From contig NZ_BMMS01000020.1 of assembly GCF_014646055.1 (NCBI RefSeq), positions 62,294-126,293 of the forward strand: a stretch of DNA of 64,000 nucleotides, written 5' to 3'. A program made the position numbers and the translations under genes. The stretch's first letter is position 1. The number at the start of each line of letters is the position of its first letter. Below the pieces are notes generated by a model. The model searched no databases. It was given only the letters and a program-made list of their open reading frames with translations, and was not told the DNA's origin. This DNA comes from Wenjunlia tyrosinilytica (GTDB lineage: Bacteria > Actinomycetota > Actinomycetes > Streptomycetales > Streptomycetaceae). Below, piece after piece: positions 8,802 through 17,938 of this stretch.

Positions 8802-8860
8802 GCGCAGAGAGGTCCGGGGCATCCGCCGATCCATGGACGACGGATGCCCCCTCTTTGCGC
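8802..8860. terminator. Large bidirectional terminator between convergent genes
   Basis: GGGGCATCCG pairs with CGGATGCCCC, extended outward by GCGCAGAGAG/CTCTTTGCGC. It lies between the plus-strand chitosanase and the minus-strand secreted protein gene. Confidence 0.75.
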
Positions 8861-8898
8861 CCAGGAGATCCACTCGAACCCGACGCCGACCGACGACG

Positions 8899-9294
8899 TC
8901 AGGAGGAGGTGAGCGGTGAGTCCCATTCCATGCCGGTTGTGTAGTCGTAGAGCTTGACCCAACACTCCCCTTGTTGCCCGACCTTGAAGACATACGTGCG
9001 GATTTGGGGATAGCGGACGGGGAAGGTCCCGTCATCGCCGAACCAACGGCCGTTTGAGCAGTTCAGGTTGAAGTCCACTGTGTGCCCATTCAGATCCGAG
9101 CCCACGACCACCGAGGCGTTGTAGCCGTCTGGAACGGTTTGGACGCACACCTTCGAAGCCCCTCTGGGACCCGCGTGGTCGTTGCAGTGCCAGGCGAAGT
9201 CGGCATGGGCGGAGGATGCGAAAGTCAACGAAGCAGCGGCGGTGCCGAGGCCGGCGGTCAGGGCGGCGAACGTCCGCCTCTTGAGGGTTGCCAT
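8899..9294 (-). CDS. Four-cysteine secreted family protein, copy A
   Basis: A 131-aa exported protein with a Sec signal peptide cleaved after SSAHA. Its mature part shares a pattern with five other genes in this window: Cys-x-Cys spaced early (WHC, KVC), a DGYNA-type turn, GHTVDFNLNCSNGRWFGD, then YVFKVGQQGECWV and a final TTG-WDSP. Four cysteines (HC, VC, NC, EC) are conserved between copies and could form two disulfides. It is transcribed from its own copy of the triple-repeat promoter (9342-9398). No enzymatic motif is visible; a small binding, inhibitor or toxin-like role is possible but unproven. Confidence 0.85.
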   Translation of the reverse strand: MATLKRRTFAALTAGLGTAAASLTFASSAHADFAWHCNDHAGPRGASKVCVQTVPDGYNASVVVGSDLNGHTVDFNLNCSNGRWFGDDGTFPVRYPQIRTYVFKVGQQGECWVKLYDYTTGMEWDSPLTSS

Positions 9295-9341
9295 GGAGTC
9301 TCCTGTCTTCCTGAGTCATCGAAGGAGGGGTGACGGGGACG

Positions 9342-9398
9342 AAGTTATGCGGCATGGCTGCTCAGTCGCCAGGCATGATCCATGGTCTGAACTACTCA
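9342..9398 (-). promoter_or_regulatory. Triple YGAGCA promoter element (for copy A)
   Basis: On the minus strand: TGAGTA (9398-9393), AGACCA (9388-9383), TGAGCA (9364-9359), and a -10-like TAACTT (9347-9342). Offsets are 0, 10, 34 and 51. The ATG of the secreted gene is 48 bp downstream. Confidence 0.75.
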
Positions 9399-9497
9399 CT
9401 TCCGGGCACCGGGCTCACGCCCTCGGGGAGCCTCCCGTCGCGCAACCTCCCTGGACCGAGCAGCCACGTTGCGACGCGTGGCCGGTCAAAGGCAAGT

Positions 9498-9539
9498 GGA
9501 CCGCCCTGCCCGCGAGATCCATTGCGGGCAGGGCGGTCC
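9498..9539 (-). terminator. Very strong hairpin terminator
   Basis: A perfect 16-bp stem (GGACCGCCCTGCCCGC and its complement) with a 10-nt loop lies just after the stop of the copy B' gene. Confidence 0.8.
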
Positions 9540-9554
9540 GGCTGAGCGGCGGCG

Positions 9555-9929
9555 TCAGCGCTCGATGTTTGGTGTGTACCACTTCTTTCCGGCAGTCCGG
9601 TCCGAGAGTAGGACGTGGCAGAGGCCTTGAGGGGGAATCCGGAAGTTATAGGTGTACGTCTTGCGTTGTCCGGCGTGGAAGGCGCCGTCATCGCCGTGGG
9701 GAGGGCCCTTTTCGCAGAAGAGGTAGAAGCGTAGCTCGTGTCCGTCGAAATCATCGCCATGAGACAACAGCAAAGCGGCCGTGGTGGAGCACCTGAAAGG
9801 TTGCCCTTCGTCCAACACAGCGCTGTCCGCCCGTTCGTCGACCAAGTCGCCGTGCCCTTCGGTCAGCAGGCGGATGGGTTGGAGCCCGCTCGAAGGGACG
9901 GCCTGATCTGCCAGGGACAGACAGGCCAT
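9555..9929 (-). CDS. Divergent member of the four-cysteine family lacking a signal peptide (copy B')
   Basis: The C-terminal half of this 124-aa frame matches the family: GHELRFYLFCEKG, GDDGAFHAG, then YTYNFRIPPQGLCHVLLSD. The N-terminus (MACLSLADQAVPSSG) has no hydrophobic signal core, and one of the four family cysteines is not in place. It starts 43 bp after the stop of copy B and is probably cotranscribed with it. It may be a cytoplasmic or partner variant, or a gene decaying after losing its export signal. The start at 9929 is only the best available ATG. Confidence 0.6.
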   Translation of the reverse strand: MACLSLADQAVPSSGLQPIRLLTEGHGDLVDERADSAVLDEGQPFRCSTTAALLLSHGDDFDGHELRFYLFCEKGPPHGDDGAFHAGQRKTYTYNFRIPPQGLCHVLLSDRTAGKKWYTPNIER

Positions 9930-9972
9930 CCCCCGAACCGTGTGCCCGACCGGTGTAGCGCGGGGGTGGGAA

Positions 9973-10353
9973 TCAGCGGGAGATACTCGGCGTGTCCCAC
10001 TGCTCGCCCGTACTCCTGTTGAGGAGGCGGACGAAGCAGCTGCCCTGGCGACCGACCTTGAAGATGTAGCTCTTCTCCTTGCCGAATTCGGCCACGAAGG
10101 AACCTTCGTCGCCGTACCAGGTGCCGTTCGCGCACCAGAGGTTGAAGTCCAGCGTGTCATTGGCCAGGTCGTACCACGGAGTGACAGACGCCCGGTATCC
10201 GTCGGGATCGTCATTGATGCATACCGTCGAGATCCCGGCGGCGCTGCACTTCACCGGCCCAGCCGCATTGGCGGGAGGAGCCGCCAGCAGCGATGCAGCC
10301 GCCACAACCAGAGCTCCCGCAGCAGTTGTCATCGTCCTCATGTGCTTGTTCAT
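9973..10353 (-). CDS. Four-cysteine secreted family protein, copy B
   Basis: A 126-aa exported protein with signal peptide core AAGALVVAAASLLAAPP and likely cleavage after ANA. The mature part carries the family cysteines (KC, VC, WC, SC) and motifs NDTLDFNLWCANGTWYGDEG and SYIFKVGRQGSCFVRLL. I choose ATG 10353 over 10359 because GAAGG lies six bases upstream of it. The triple-repeat promoter lies about 200 bp upstream (10550-10606). It forms a likely two-gene unit with copy B'. Confidence 0.82.
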   Translation of the reverse strand: MNKHMRTMTTAAGALVVAAASLLAAPPANAAGPVKCSAAGISTVCINDDPDGYRASVTPWYDLANDTLDFNLWCANGTWYGDEGSFVAEFGKEKSYIFKVGRQGSCFVRLLNRSTGEQWDTPSISR

Positions 10354-10549
10354 CTTCATCCTTCGATGTGTTGCTCTACGGGGTTCGGCAAGAAACCGGG
10401 CCGTTTTGATCCGGCGCGCTGGTGGCGGACCCCTCCGTGGCTGCCGCGCCCTGACCCGAATCAAGTGCGTTGCCCAAGGGTGCCAACAGCCGACTTCTCA
10501 CCATCGACGACTCCGCCCACACATATGCGCCGGGGTCGTGACACGGATG

Positions 10550-10606
10550 AAGCTATGGGGAACGGTTACTCAGCCAACAGGCACGTTTCATGCCTGAAGC
10601 TGCTCA
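10550..10606 (-). promoter_or_regulatory. Triple YGAGCA promoter element (for copies B/B')
   Basis: Minus strand: TGAGCA (10606), CAGGCA (10596), TGAGTA (10572), -10-like TAGCTT (10555-10550), with the standard 0/10/34/51 spacing. Confidence 0.75.
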
Positions 10607-10829
10607 CGCGGGGAGGGATGTGCGAGTCCACATCTGCTTGGTCGGAAGGCGCCGCTGAGCAGCCACCCCCGATGGCCCGAACGAGGCTGCCGGCAACCGT
10701 TGCCGCGTGCGGCCCGACGTGCCCACGAAGGATCGCTGCCAGGCACCTCCCGGGCACCGTGTCGGCGCCGGCGCGGGCCGATGTGAGGGATCCTCCGCCG
10801 ACGAGGGGCGCCGGCGTCGAGGTTCTGGG

Positions 10830-11978
10830 TCATTCGGTTGTGAAGGAGGCGAGCATGTCGACGAGAGGCTGTGGGGCACGGTCGTTGAAGATGGTCTCCA
10901 GGCCCTTCGCCGACTGCCGGGCGGTCTTCTCACTGCGCGGGAAGAGGATGCCCTCGTACACCGTCAGCGCTGTCTCGGTGTCCCCGGGATGTGAGGCCAG
11001 TGCCCGGCCGAGATCGGCGCCGTCGATCATGGCGAGGTTGGCGCCTTCTCCTGCGAAGGGGGACATCAGGTGCGCCGCGTCACCGAGCAAGGTGACACCG
11101 GGGGTGCGCTTCCACAGGTGGCCGACGGGCAGCGCCTGGATCAGGCGAGGGACCACCGGGCCGTCAGCATCGGCGACCAACTTGCGCAAACTGGGCGCCC
11201 AGTCCGCAAAGTGCTCCAGCAGCGCGGCTTTGGCAGAGTGGGGATCGGTGAAATCGAGGGTGGACAGCCAGCTTTCCGCAGCGCGCAGCGCGGTGTAGAT
11301 GTGCAGGCTGCCGTCGCTCTCGCGGTGAGCGAGAAAGCCCTTGTTGTCGCCGAGTGCGAAGAGCATTCCTCCGCCGATCAGCTTGGCGCACTCCGGGTGA
11401 CGGGCGTCGGCGTCGAGGAGGTCCAGTTCGACGAAGGAGATGCCGGTGTAGACGGGCTTGGCGGCGGAGAGCAGCGGGCGGATGCGGGACCAGGCGCCGT
11501 CCGCGCCGATGAGCAGGTCGGTGGTGAGGGCGGTCCCATCGGCGAGAGTGACCTCGTGCCGCCCGGAGTCGAGCGGTCGCGCGCCGGCGACCTTGCTGTT
11601 CCAGCGGACGGTGCCCTCGGGCAGCGAGTGGAGCAGGATTGCGCGCAGGTCGCCGCGGTCGATTTCCGGGCGGCCGCGCCCGCCGTGGTCTGCTTCTTCC
11701 ATCAGGACGTGCGCGTGCCTGTCCAGGACCCGCAGGGCCTCGCCACCGGGGTGTACCTTGGCGCGGAACTCCTCATGCAGTCCGGCGGCGCGCAGGGCTG
11801 CCTGACCGGTCTCCTCGTGGATGTCGAGCATGCCGCCCTGGGTCCGAGCGTGCGCACCGGGCTCCAGGTCGAGGACCACGGTCTGGATGCCGTTCACATG
11901 CAGGACGCGTGCCAGCGTCAGTCCGCCGAGGCCGGCGCCGACGACGATGATGGGGTGGTGGGTAGCGCTCATGGTCAT
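10830..11978 (-). CDS. FAD-dependent monooxygenase (TetX/aromatic hydroxylase type)
   Basis: A 382-aa class A flavoprotein monooxygenase. It has the N-terminal Rossmann GxGxxG in IIVVGAGLGGLTLARVL, a middle DG-type motif (LLIGADGAWSRIRPLL), and the C-terminal FAD-ribityl GD motif (VTLLGDAAHLMSPFAGEG). Such enzymes hydroxylate aromatic or antibiotic substrates using NAD(P)H and O2; the substrate cannot be told from sequence. Two starts are possible, ATG 11978 and ATG 11972. A decayed TetR gene and a palindromic operator lie upstream, suggesting the enzyme was once controlled as an inducible resistance or detoxification gene. Confidence 0.88.
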   Translation of the reverse strand: MTMSATHHPIIVVGAGLGGLTLARVLHVNGIQTVVLDLEPGAHARTQGGMLDIHEETGQAALRAAGLHEEFRAKVHPGGEALRVLDRHAHVLMEEADHGGRGRPEIDRGDLRAILLHSLPEGTVRWNSKVAGARPLDSGRHEVTLADGTALTTDLLIGADGAWSRIRPLLSAAKPVYTGISFVELDLLDADARHPECAKLIGGGMLFALGDNKGFLAHRESDGSLHIYTALRAAESWLSTLDFTDPHSAKAALLEHFADWAPSLRKLVADADGPVVPRLIQALPVGHLWKRTPGVTLLGDAAHLMSPFAGEGANLAMIDGADLGRALASHPGDTETALTVYEGILFPRSEKTARQSAKGLETIFNDRAPQPLVDMLASFTTE

Positions 11979-12014
11979 GCCTGCTTTCCCTTCGGGTTGG
12001 TGCTGGGGCCGCGC

Positions 12015-12232
12015 CCCCTTTGGCGTGGACCGGGCTGGGGCAAGGGCGCCCAGGAGGTTCTCGAGCATCGCCGCGTGCGGCTCGGCCGTGTTGGTCACAT
12101 GCACAAGCAGTGGCTCGGGTCCGGTATCGAGCCACCGCACCAGGGCACCTCATCGTGACGGACTGCGGCCCTTCGCACTTCAGGCGCAATCGCGGTAGCG
12201 ACGATGGCCTCATACGTAAGGGACTTGGCGGA
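12015..12232 (-). pseudogene. TetR regulator relic
   Basis: Two frames preserve pieces homologous to the intact TetR at 38995-39702: SAKSLTYEAIVATA (intact copy: LTYEGIVHTA) then, after a deletion and frameshift, DTGPEPLLVHVTNTAEPHAA followed by MLENLLGALAP (intact copy: DTGPASLYVYVANTAELHAA, ILEKLLGAV). The HTH centre is lost, so the repressor is non-functional. It lies immediately upstream of and in frame with the monooxygenase. Confidence 0.7.
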
Positions 12233-12283
12233 CCGCTCACGACGACCGCACGATGCGGCAGTTCTCGGAGTCACCAGTACACC

Positions 12284-12314
12284 GTAGCGAACATGTTCGC
12301 TACGAACAAGTTCG
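12284..12314. promoter_or_regulatory. TetR-type palindromic operator
   Basis: GTAGCGAACATGTTCGCTAC (12284-12303) is a perfect 20-bp palindrome. A second GAAC-A-A-GTTC site follows at 12304-12313. The same GAACATGTTC core precedes the intact TetR gene near 39716. The stretch 12315-12793 shows no supportable gene. Confidence 0.7.
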
Positions 12315-12793
12315 CCAGAGTGTGCGCAGGCCGCCACGCGGGAGCGACATTCGCCCCCAACGTCGTACGACGATGAGTTGGTGGTCGTTCGGACCCGTGC
12401 TTCCCGCGGAGCGGGCTCCGGCTGCGTGGTCCTGGCTGCTGGACGGCAGGTCCGGCGGTTCCGGTGCCGTGAGCGCGCTCTGCCCTGCGGGCTGACGTTC
12501 GTCGGCAGGCCGAGGGGTTGCCTGCCTGCACGGACGGCGAAGCGCCGGTCACTCCGGACGGTACTGGAGCGTCGTGCGACGAAGCCATCCGGCCAGGCCG
12601 GTGCCCGCCTGGCGCACGGCCCTCACCGTCCGGGCAAGCCGGCCGACGCTCCTGCGGTTGATACGGCGTCCGCCGGAGCGCCAGGTACACGTTTCACGGA
12701 AGAGCTCGTGCTTCGCGCGGCCGAACGTCTGCCGCTTCAGCTACTCGATCCGGCTGACGTGCCCTTCGACGGCGCCGCAGTCCCAGTGCTCGG

Positions 12794-14110
12794 TCACCAC
12801 CGGCGCCCCCGCGCGATGCCGGAGACGCCGTCCGGCGTGGTCTTCACGGCCAGCACCTGGTTGACGCCCATCGCATTGTGTTCGAACCCGAGCGCCGACG
12901 CGGCCATGTACAGCCGCCACACCCGAGCCCTGCCGGGGCTCGTGAGGCGGACCGCCTCGTGCCAGTTGGCCTCCAGGTTGGCCACCCAGGCACGCAGCGT
13001 CAGGGCGTAGTGCTCCCTCAGCACCTCGACGTCTCGCACCTCGAACCCGGCCTCCTCCAGCAGGGACACGGTCGAACCGACCGGTGCGAGTTCGCCGTCG
13101 GGGAAGACGTAGCGGTCGATGAACCCGTTCATGCGGTACGACTGCTCGCTCCGCAGTGGGCGGCGCGCTATCTGGTGGTTGAGCAGGCGCCCCTCCGGCC
13201 GCAGCAGCCGGTACAACTGCCGGGCATAGGCAAGGTAGCCCTGGGCCCCGACGTGCTCGGCCATGCCGATCGAGGAGATGGCGTCGTACGGACCGTCCGC
13301 CACCTCTCGGTAATCCTGCACACGTATCTCGATCCGGTCGGACAGACCCATGTCGGCGACACGGTCGCGCGCCAGTGCGGCCTGCTCCTCGGAGAGGGTG
13401 ACGCCCACGACGTGCACCTCGTGCTCCAAGGCGGCGTGCACAGCCATCGAACCCCATCCGCAGCCGACGTCGAGCAACCGCTGCCCCGGTCGAAGGGCGA
13501 GCTTGCGGCAGACCAGGTTGAGCTTGTCGTACTGCGCTTTCTCCAGCGTCGCCCCAAAAGACGGTGGGGCAGACTCCCAGTAGCCGCACGAATAGACCAG
13601 GGAGGGGCCCAGCACGAGGGCGTAGAAGTCGTTGCCCACGTCATAGTGGTGACTGATCGCGGCGCGATCACGGCCCAGGGTGTGCGCCCTGCCCCGACGG
13701 TGCGGGACCTCCTCGGCGGGCGGACGCGGAGGCATCGGATGGCGGACGAGGGCCAGCAACTCCCGCACGTCGCGAACGGTTCCGGGGGCGCGCAGGGCTT
13801 CGACAACCCGGGCCGCCGCGAAGGACCGTCCCGCGTCCCCGTCCCGCTCCCACAGCAGCCCTGCGAGCCTGTCCAGCGCCTCGTACAGGTCGCCGCCTAT
13901 CGCGAGGTCCCCGGCGACCCACCCGCGGGCGAGCCCGAGTTCGCCAGGTTGCCACAGCAGGCGGCGTACCGCCCGCCGGTTGCGCACGACGAGTTCGGGC
14001 CCTTCCACCGGGCCGGACACGCTGCCGTCCCAGGCGCGGATCCGCAGGGGCAGCGGTGCGCCCAGCACGTGCTGAGCGCACCGGGCCAGAACAGCGGCTG
14101 CCTCGACCAT
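12794..14110 (-). CDS. Cyclopropane-fatty-acyl-phospholipid synthase family methyltransferase
   Basis: A 438-aa SAM-dependent enzyme of the CFA synthase/mycolic-acid methyltransferase family, expected to act on unsaturated acyl chains of membrane lipids. An N-terminal lipid-binding-like domain (about residues 1-140) precedes the signature HHYDVGNDFYALVLGPSLVY and YSCGYW. The SAM site is LLDVGCGWGSMA. SSIGMAEHVG and NHQIARRP follow as in the family. AAGGAGAAAGTCCG precedes the ATG at 14110; the frame is open further upstream without homology. It appears monocistronic. Confidence 0.93.
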   Translation of the reverse strand: MVEAAAVLARCAQHVLGAPLPLRIRAWDGSVSGPVEGPELVVRNRRAVRRLLWQPGELGLARGWVAGDLAIGGDLYEALDRLAGLLWERDGDAGRSFAAARVVEALRAPGTVRDVRELLALVRHPMPPRPPAEEVPHRRGRAHTLGRDRAAISHHYDVGNDFYALVLGPSLVYSCGYWESAPPSFGATLEKAQYDKLNLVCRKLALRPGQRLLDVGCGWGSMAVHAALEHEVHVVGVTLSEEQAALARDRVADMGLSDRIEIRVQDYREVADGPYDAISSIGMAEHVGAQGYLAYARQLYRLLRPEGRLLNHQIARRPLRSEQSYRMNGFIDRYVFPDGELAPVGSTVSLLEEAGFEVRDVEVLREHYALTLRAWVANLEANWHEAVRLTSPGRARVWRLYMAASALGFEHNAMGVNQVLAVKTTPDGVSGIARGRRW

Positions 14111-15198
14111 CGGACTTTCTCCTTGCTGCCAACCCGGGCGGCGCGGCCGATCGGCGATCCAACGGGATGAACAAGATGTGAGCTGATCGGCATTAGGGGG
14201 CCCTCCTGGCCCGCCCGGAGCACGCAGGCGTGAGCGGGCCGCGGCCGACTCGGCCCCCACCCGCCCGAGGGAGCTCGGGCGACGAGTGGCCGCGCCTTGC
14301 TCCCCACGGACCGCGAAGTCTTGGAATCCGGGCCCCGGCGCGGGGGAGGGGGCGCCAGGGCCCGGAAGCGGAGTGCCCAGCCGTGATTCGGCTCTCCGGC
14401 GCGCTTGCCTGCTACGTACGTGCGCCCCGTGCGGTCCACCCGGCACCGACACGCCGGGGCAGCCGCGGGGCCGGATCACTCGCGGGATGTTGCGCCCCTG
14501 TCGTCCGCGGCGTCCGAGACCGGCACAAGGGCCGAGTCCGGCGCGAGGCAGGGCACGAGTGCCGCTCGCCGCTGCCGGAGGCCATCACGGGGTCCGGCCC
14601 TGATGGTGGCCTCGTCCGCTGCACCTGTTCACCACCCTCTTGCGCTGTCTCTGCCGTAGCGCGGGTGTGAGCCGAGAAGCTGCCGGCCAGCCCCAACAGG
14701 TGCGGCAGCTCCAGGCACGTATCACCATGCCTCACACCTCACACCTCCTCACGCGACGCTCAATGCAAGCAACGCACAACATGCGCCGCGCCCTGCGGCG
14801 CGACAACAAGGAGCACACTCCCAATCCTTCTTGGCCAAACTTGCCAACGTCTTGTCAGCCGACACAAGTCATCGGGCGCTGCTGAGCTCCAGCGAGCGCG
14901 GGGAGGGCCATGTACCCCTTGAGGTTCTCAAGCCCCATCCCCGAGTGCGGCTTCCGAGCACCGCACCGCGCGATTTTCCTCCTCCAAGCCCCCGTTGCTC
15001 GCATGGGCAGACGGTGACAGGGCGCGGGAAGGAGCTGAAATGGCCCCCTCCGCCTGACTGTCGGCGCTGTCGTGCTGTGCCCGGACAAGCCGTCGACAAG
15101 GTCCGGGCAAGCCACCTCCACGATTGTCGGGCCGTCTCCCGCGCATTGCGCCGGGGGTGATCAGACCACGCACTTCGACAAGAACTCAGAGAAGGCCC
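14111..15198. other. About 1.1-kb stretch with no supportable gene
   Basis: Several open frames exist on both strands, but none shows recognisable motifs, a signal peptide or a convincing ribosome site. They behave like GC-driven open frames. A GCCGCG/CGCGGC-type hairpin near 14790 is the only structure noticed. This stretch contains the promoters of the divergent methyltransferase and esterase genes. Confidence 0.5.
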
Positions 15199-16107
15199 AT
15201 GATGCATTCGAGAAGCAGGTTGCCCCGCGGGCGGTTCGCGGCCGTCGGAGCCGCTGTCGCCTCGGCGACCGCCCTGTCCCTGGGCGCAGCAGTCGCGGTG
15301 GCACAGAACGCGACAGCCAGCTCCGCCGACGGACCCAACTACGTCGCGATGGGCGACTCCTACGCCTCGGGTGCCGGACTGGCCGGAGTCCTTGACAAGG
15401 AGTGCGACCGCACCACCGGCAGCTACCCCACTCTCGTCTCCAAGACCGCCGCGGGGAAGAACCGCACGTTCAAGGATGTCACGTGCAGCGGGGCCACGAC
15501 CGCGAACATAGCGAACCCCCAGGGTTCGAAGCCTCCGCAGGCCAGTGCCCTCACCCCCAACACCAAGCTGGTCACACTGACCCTGGGCGGCAACGATGTC
15601 GGCTTCACCTCCGTGCTCACCACCTGCGTCCTGGTCGCCTCCTCCGATCCCAACGGCAGCCCCTGCAAGAAGCACTTCACATCAGGTGGCAAGGACGTGC
15701 TGGGAGAGCGCATCAACACCGTGGAAGGCCGCATCCGCGAGATCCTGACCGACATCAGGCGGCGCAGCCCCGACGCCAAGGTGATCGTGGTCGGATATCC
15801 CGCTCTCTTCCCCGACAGCGGAGTCGGATGCAAGGAAGTTCCCTTTGCCAAGGGCGACTTCGCCTTCCTTCGGGACACGACCAAGAAGCTCAACCGGGCG
15901 CTGGCACGCCGCGCCGCGGCCGGCGGCGTCGGCGTGTCCTTCGCGGACACCTACACGCCCACTGCCGGTCACGACATGTGCCAGCCCCGTGAGCGCCGAT
16001 GGATCGAATCTCTGACGCCCGCCCCCAACACCACAGCGGCCCACCCCAACGCCACCGGCCAACTCGTCATGGCCTGGGCCACCACCGCGCAGATCACCAA
16101 GCCGTAA
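15199..16107 (+). CDS. Secreted SGNH-hydrolase (GDSL lipase/esterase)
   Basis: A 302-aa secreted esterase with a Sec/Tat-like leader (RSRLPRGRFAAVGAAVASAT, cleavage near ATASS). The four SGNH blocks are present: MGDSYASG (nucleophile Ser), the oxyanion Gly in TCSGATT, LTLGGNDVGF (Asn), and AHPNATG (catalytic His). It resembles the Streptomyces extracellular lipases of about 30 kDa, including six cysteines for three disulfides. GAGAAGG precedes ATG 15199; a second ATG at 15202 is equally possible. Followed by a terminator. Confidence 0.93.
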   Translation: MMHSRSRLPRGRFAAVGAAVASATALSLGAAVAVAQNATASSADGPNYVAMGDSYASGAGLAGVLDKECDRTTGSYPTLVSKTAAGKNRTFKDVTCSGATTANIANPQGSKPPQASALTPNTKLVTLTLGGNDVGFTSVLTTCVLVASSDPNGSPCKKHFTSGGKDVLGERINTVEGRIREILTDIRRRSPDAKVIVVGYPALFPDSGVGCKEVPFAKGDFAFLRDTTKKLNRALARRAAAGGVGVSFADTYTPTAGHDMCQPRERRWIESLTPAPNTTAAHPNATGQLVMAWATTAQITKP

Positions 16108-16116
16108 GACCCCGTC

Positions 16117-16146
16117 GGCCCGCCGACGCAGCAGCGTCGGCGGGCC
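16117..16146 (+). terminator. Hairpin terminator after the esterase
   Basis: GGCCCGCCGACGC pairs perfectly with GCGTCGGCGGGCC around a 4-nt loop, 10 bp after the stop. Confidence 0.8.
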
Positions 16147-16246
16147 GGTTCGTCCAGGGCTCCGCTGGCGGGGCACCAAGGGAAAGCCGAGGGCGACCGC
16201 CCCTCGTCAAACGCAATGGTGGTGCCCGGCCCCTGGACCCGAAGAA

Positions 16247-16390
16247 GTGCGACGGCGGCGCCGCCACAGGACGGCAGCGCGTGGGTTCAGCCGTGTCCCG
16301 ACCGGGCTCGCCGCGATGGGCGCCCTGGCCGTGACAGTGCCCACGGCCCACGCCGCCGACTGGCTCCCCGAGCCCCGAGCCCCATGGCGG
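16247..16390 (+). pseudogene. Possible truncated exported-protein start
   Basis: The frame reads a signal-peptide-like stretch (FSRVPTGLAAMGALAVTVPT, AHAADWLPEP) and then loses coding character where the LysR relic begins on the other strand. It may be the 5' end of an exported protein cut by recombination. Weak evidence. Confidence 0.25.
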
Positions 16391-16399
16391 ACGGCTTGG

Positions 16400-17084
16400 T
16401 CAGCTGCGGTCAGTCACCGCCGCTGGTGCGGTCGCAGCCGGAGTGGTCGGGGTACCCGGCGAAGCCGTCCGCCTGGGTAGAGGCGCGGTTTGTGCCGATT
16501 CGTCACCGAGCAGGGCACCGACCCGCGGAGCGTTCTCGACGCCGCAATCGATTCCGCTGCCGGGCGCGGCGACGATCGGCTGGTCGAGCAGGTCCGCGAC
16601 GCTCACCTCCCGGCGTGAGGCGAGCGGGTGGAGGTCGGCCACGCAGGCCACCCTGGGTTCGCTGCGCAGTACGCGCAGTTCGGATCCGTTCGGAAGGTCG
16701 ACCGGCGGCCGCACGATCGCCACGTCGGTCGCATCTGTGTCCGGGCCCGCCTCGGGGAAGCGGAAGTCGAACTCCTCGACCTCCAGCGAGACCTCCGGGT
16801 ACGCTCGCCGAAGGCGCGCAGGATGGCGGGCATGTGGTCGAGGGCGGAGCCGATGAGGTAGCCCAGCCTCAGCCGCCCCACCAGACCGGACGCGGCACGC
16901 TCGGCATCGCGGCGTCGAAGCGTTCCAGGACGGCACGTGCCTCCCCGAGGAACATCCGCCCGTTCGGCGTCAGCCTCACCGAGCGGGTCGTGCGCGTCAG
17001 CAGGGCGATACCGAACGCGTCCTCGAGCCGGCGCACGATCTGGCTCAAGGTGGGCTGGGACATGTGAAGCATGGCCGCGGCCCG
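16400..17084 (-). pseudogene. LysR regulator relic, copy 1 (frameshifted, 5' truncated)
   Basis: The HTH part reads LHMSQPTLSQIVRRLEDAFG and RTTRSVRLTPNGRMFL. The frame then shifts to GRLRLGYLIGSALDHMPAIL, and again to YPEVSLEVEEFDFRFPEAGP and SELRVLRSEPRVACVADLHP. At least two frameshifts break the gene and the first about 15 residues are missing. A second, even shorter copy lies at 40706-41001 with very high nucleotide identity. On the opposite strand at 17070-17170 a frame reads TVAIAVALGFLWWLFNLRRR, perhaps the end of a lost membrane protein. Confidence 0.8.
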
Positions 17085-17330
17085 AGACCGCGCAAGACGG
17101 TCGCCATCGCCGTCGCCCTGGGCTTCCTCTGGTGGCTGTTCAACCTGCGTCGGCGCATCGACACCGGCCGGCAGGCCCGCCGGACCGAGCGATGTCCACC
17201 CCTCCCCCGCGGCAACGCCCCCGATCGGGCCTCTGAACAACCCTCCGAGCACTCTTCGAGTGAAGACGGCGCATCGCCGACCCGATCGCACCTCCTCGCC
17301 TCGACACGGACACAACCATCACGACCGACC

Positions 17331-17358
17331 GGCGCGTCTGCCTTCTGGCAGACGCGCC
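17331..17358. terminator. Perfect hairpin, probable terminator
   Basis: GGCGCGTCTGCC-TTCT-GGCAGACGCGCC, a 12-bp perfect stem. It is not next to an intact gene; it may have ended one of the genes now reduced to fragments in 17.0-17.3 kb. Confidence 0.6.
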
Positions 17359-17426
17359 GACGTCCTCGCCCCCGACAGCCTGCTGCGCCGTGCGCCGGGT
17401 GATACCGGGGCCGAGGGCAGGCAGTG

Positions 17427-17465
17427 GGCTCCGTCCTGTCGCACCCTTCCGGGCAGGACGGAGTC
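17427..17465 (-). terminator. Hairpin terminator of copy C gene
   Basis: CTCCGTCCTG pairs with CAGGACGGAG across a 15-nt loop, 27 bp beyond the stop at 17493. Confidence 0.65.
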
Positions 17466-17492
17466 CGCACAGAACGATCGAGAAGCGCCCGA

Positions 17493-17879
17493 TCACCCAA
17501 CGGGCGGAGTCTCCATGCGCTGACCTGTGTCCACATTGATCAATACGCCCCAGCATCTTCCCTGGACACCGACGGCGAATGTGTAGCTCCGCCACTTCAT
17601 GCTCCACATGGTGAACGCGCCTTCGTCACCGAACCAGCGCCCGTTCGCGCAGTCGAGGTTGAAGTCAAGCCTGTCCACCTGATGGCCCGGGTTCCATGCC
17701 TTGTAGTACGAGATGTCGTAACCCCGGGGATCCTGCTTGAGGCACAGCTCGCCCCAGCCGCTCTTGGAGACGCAGAGGCCTCTGTCATCCGGCGGTGCGG
17801 CCGCCGCGGGATACGCGGTCGGTGCTGCTATCAGCAGCGCCCCTCCCAAGGCGACCCCGATTCGTGAGAATGCCCTCAT
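17493..17879 (-). CDS. Four-cysteine secreted family protein, copy C
   Basis: A 128-aa exported protein: signal peptide MRAFSRIGVALGGALLIAAP, cleavage near AAA. The mature domain keeps the four cysteines (LC, LC, DC, RC), DPRGYD, VDRLDFNLDCANGRWFGDEG and YTFAVGVQGRCWGV. It is slightly more diverged than copies A, D and E. GAGGAG lies nine bases before the ATG. The triple-repeat promoter is 60 bp upstream. Confidence 0.85.
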   Translation of the reverse strand: MRAFSRIGVALGGALLIAAPTAYPAAAAPPDDRGLCVSKSGWGELCLKQDPRGYDISYYKAWNPGHQVDRLDFNLDCANGRWFGDEGAFTMWSMKWRSYTFAVGVQGRCWGVLINVDTGQRMETPPVG

Positions 17880-17938
17880 ACTCGACCACTCCTCAAAGTG
17901 CGACGCCGACCGAGTGGTTTCTACTCTCGGCCGAGCCG

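Noticed and set aside
14640-15160. Short open frames in the 14.6-15.2 kb gap
   Set aside because: No motif, signal peptide, or ribosome site; composition consistent with intergenic DNA.
16247-16390. A complete exported protein near 16.3 kb
   Set aside because: Only a signal-peptide-like start is present; the frame ends in sequence belonging to the LysR relic on the other strand.
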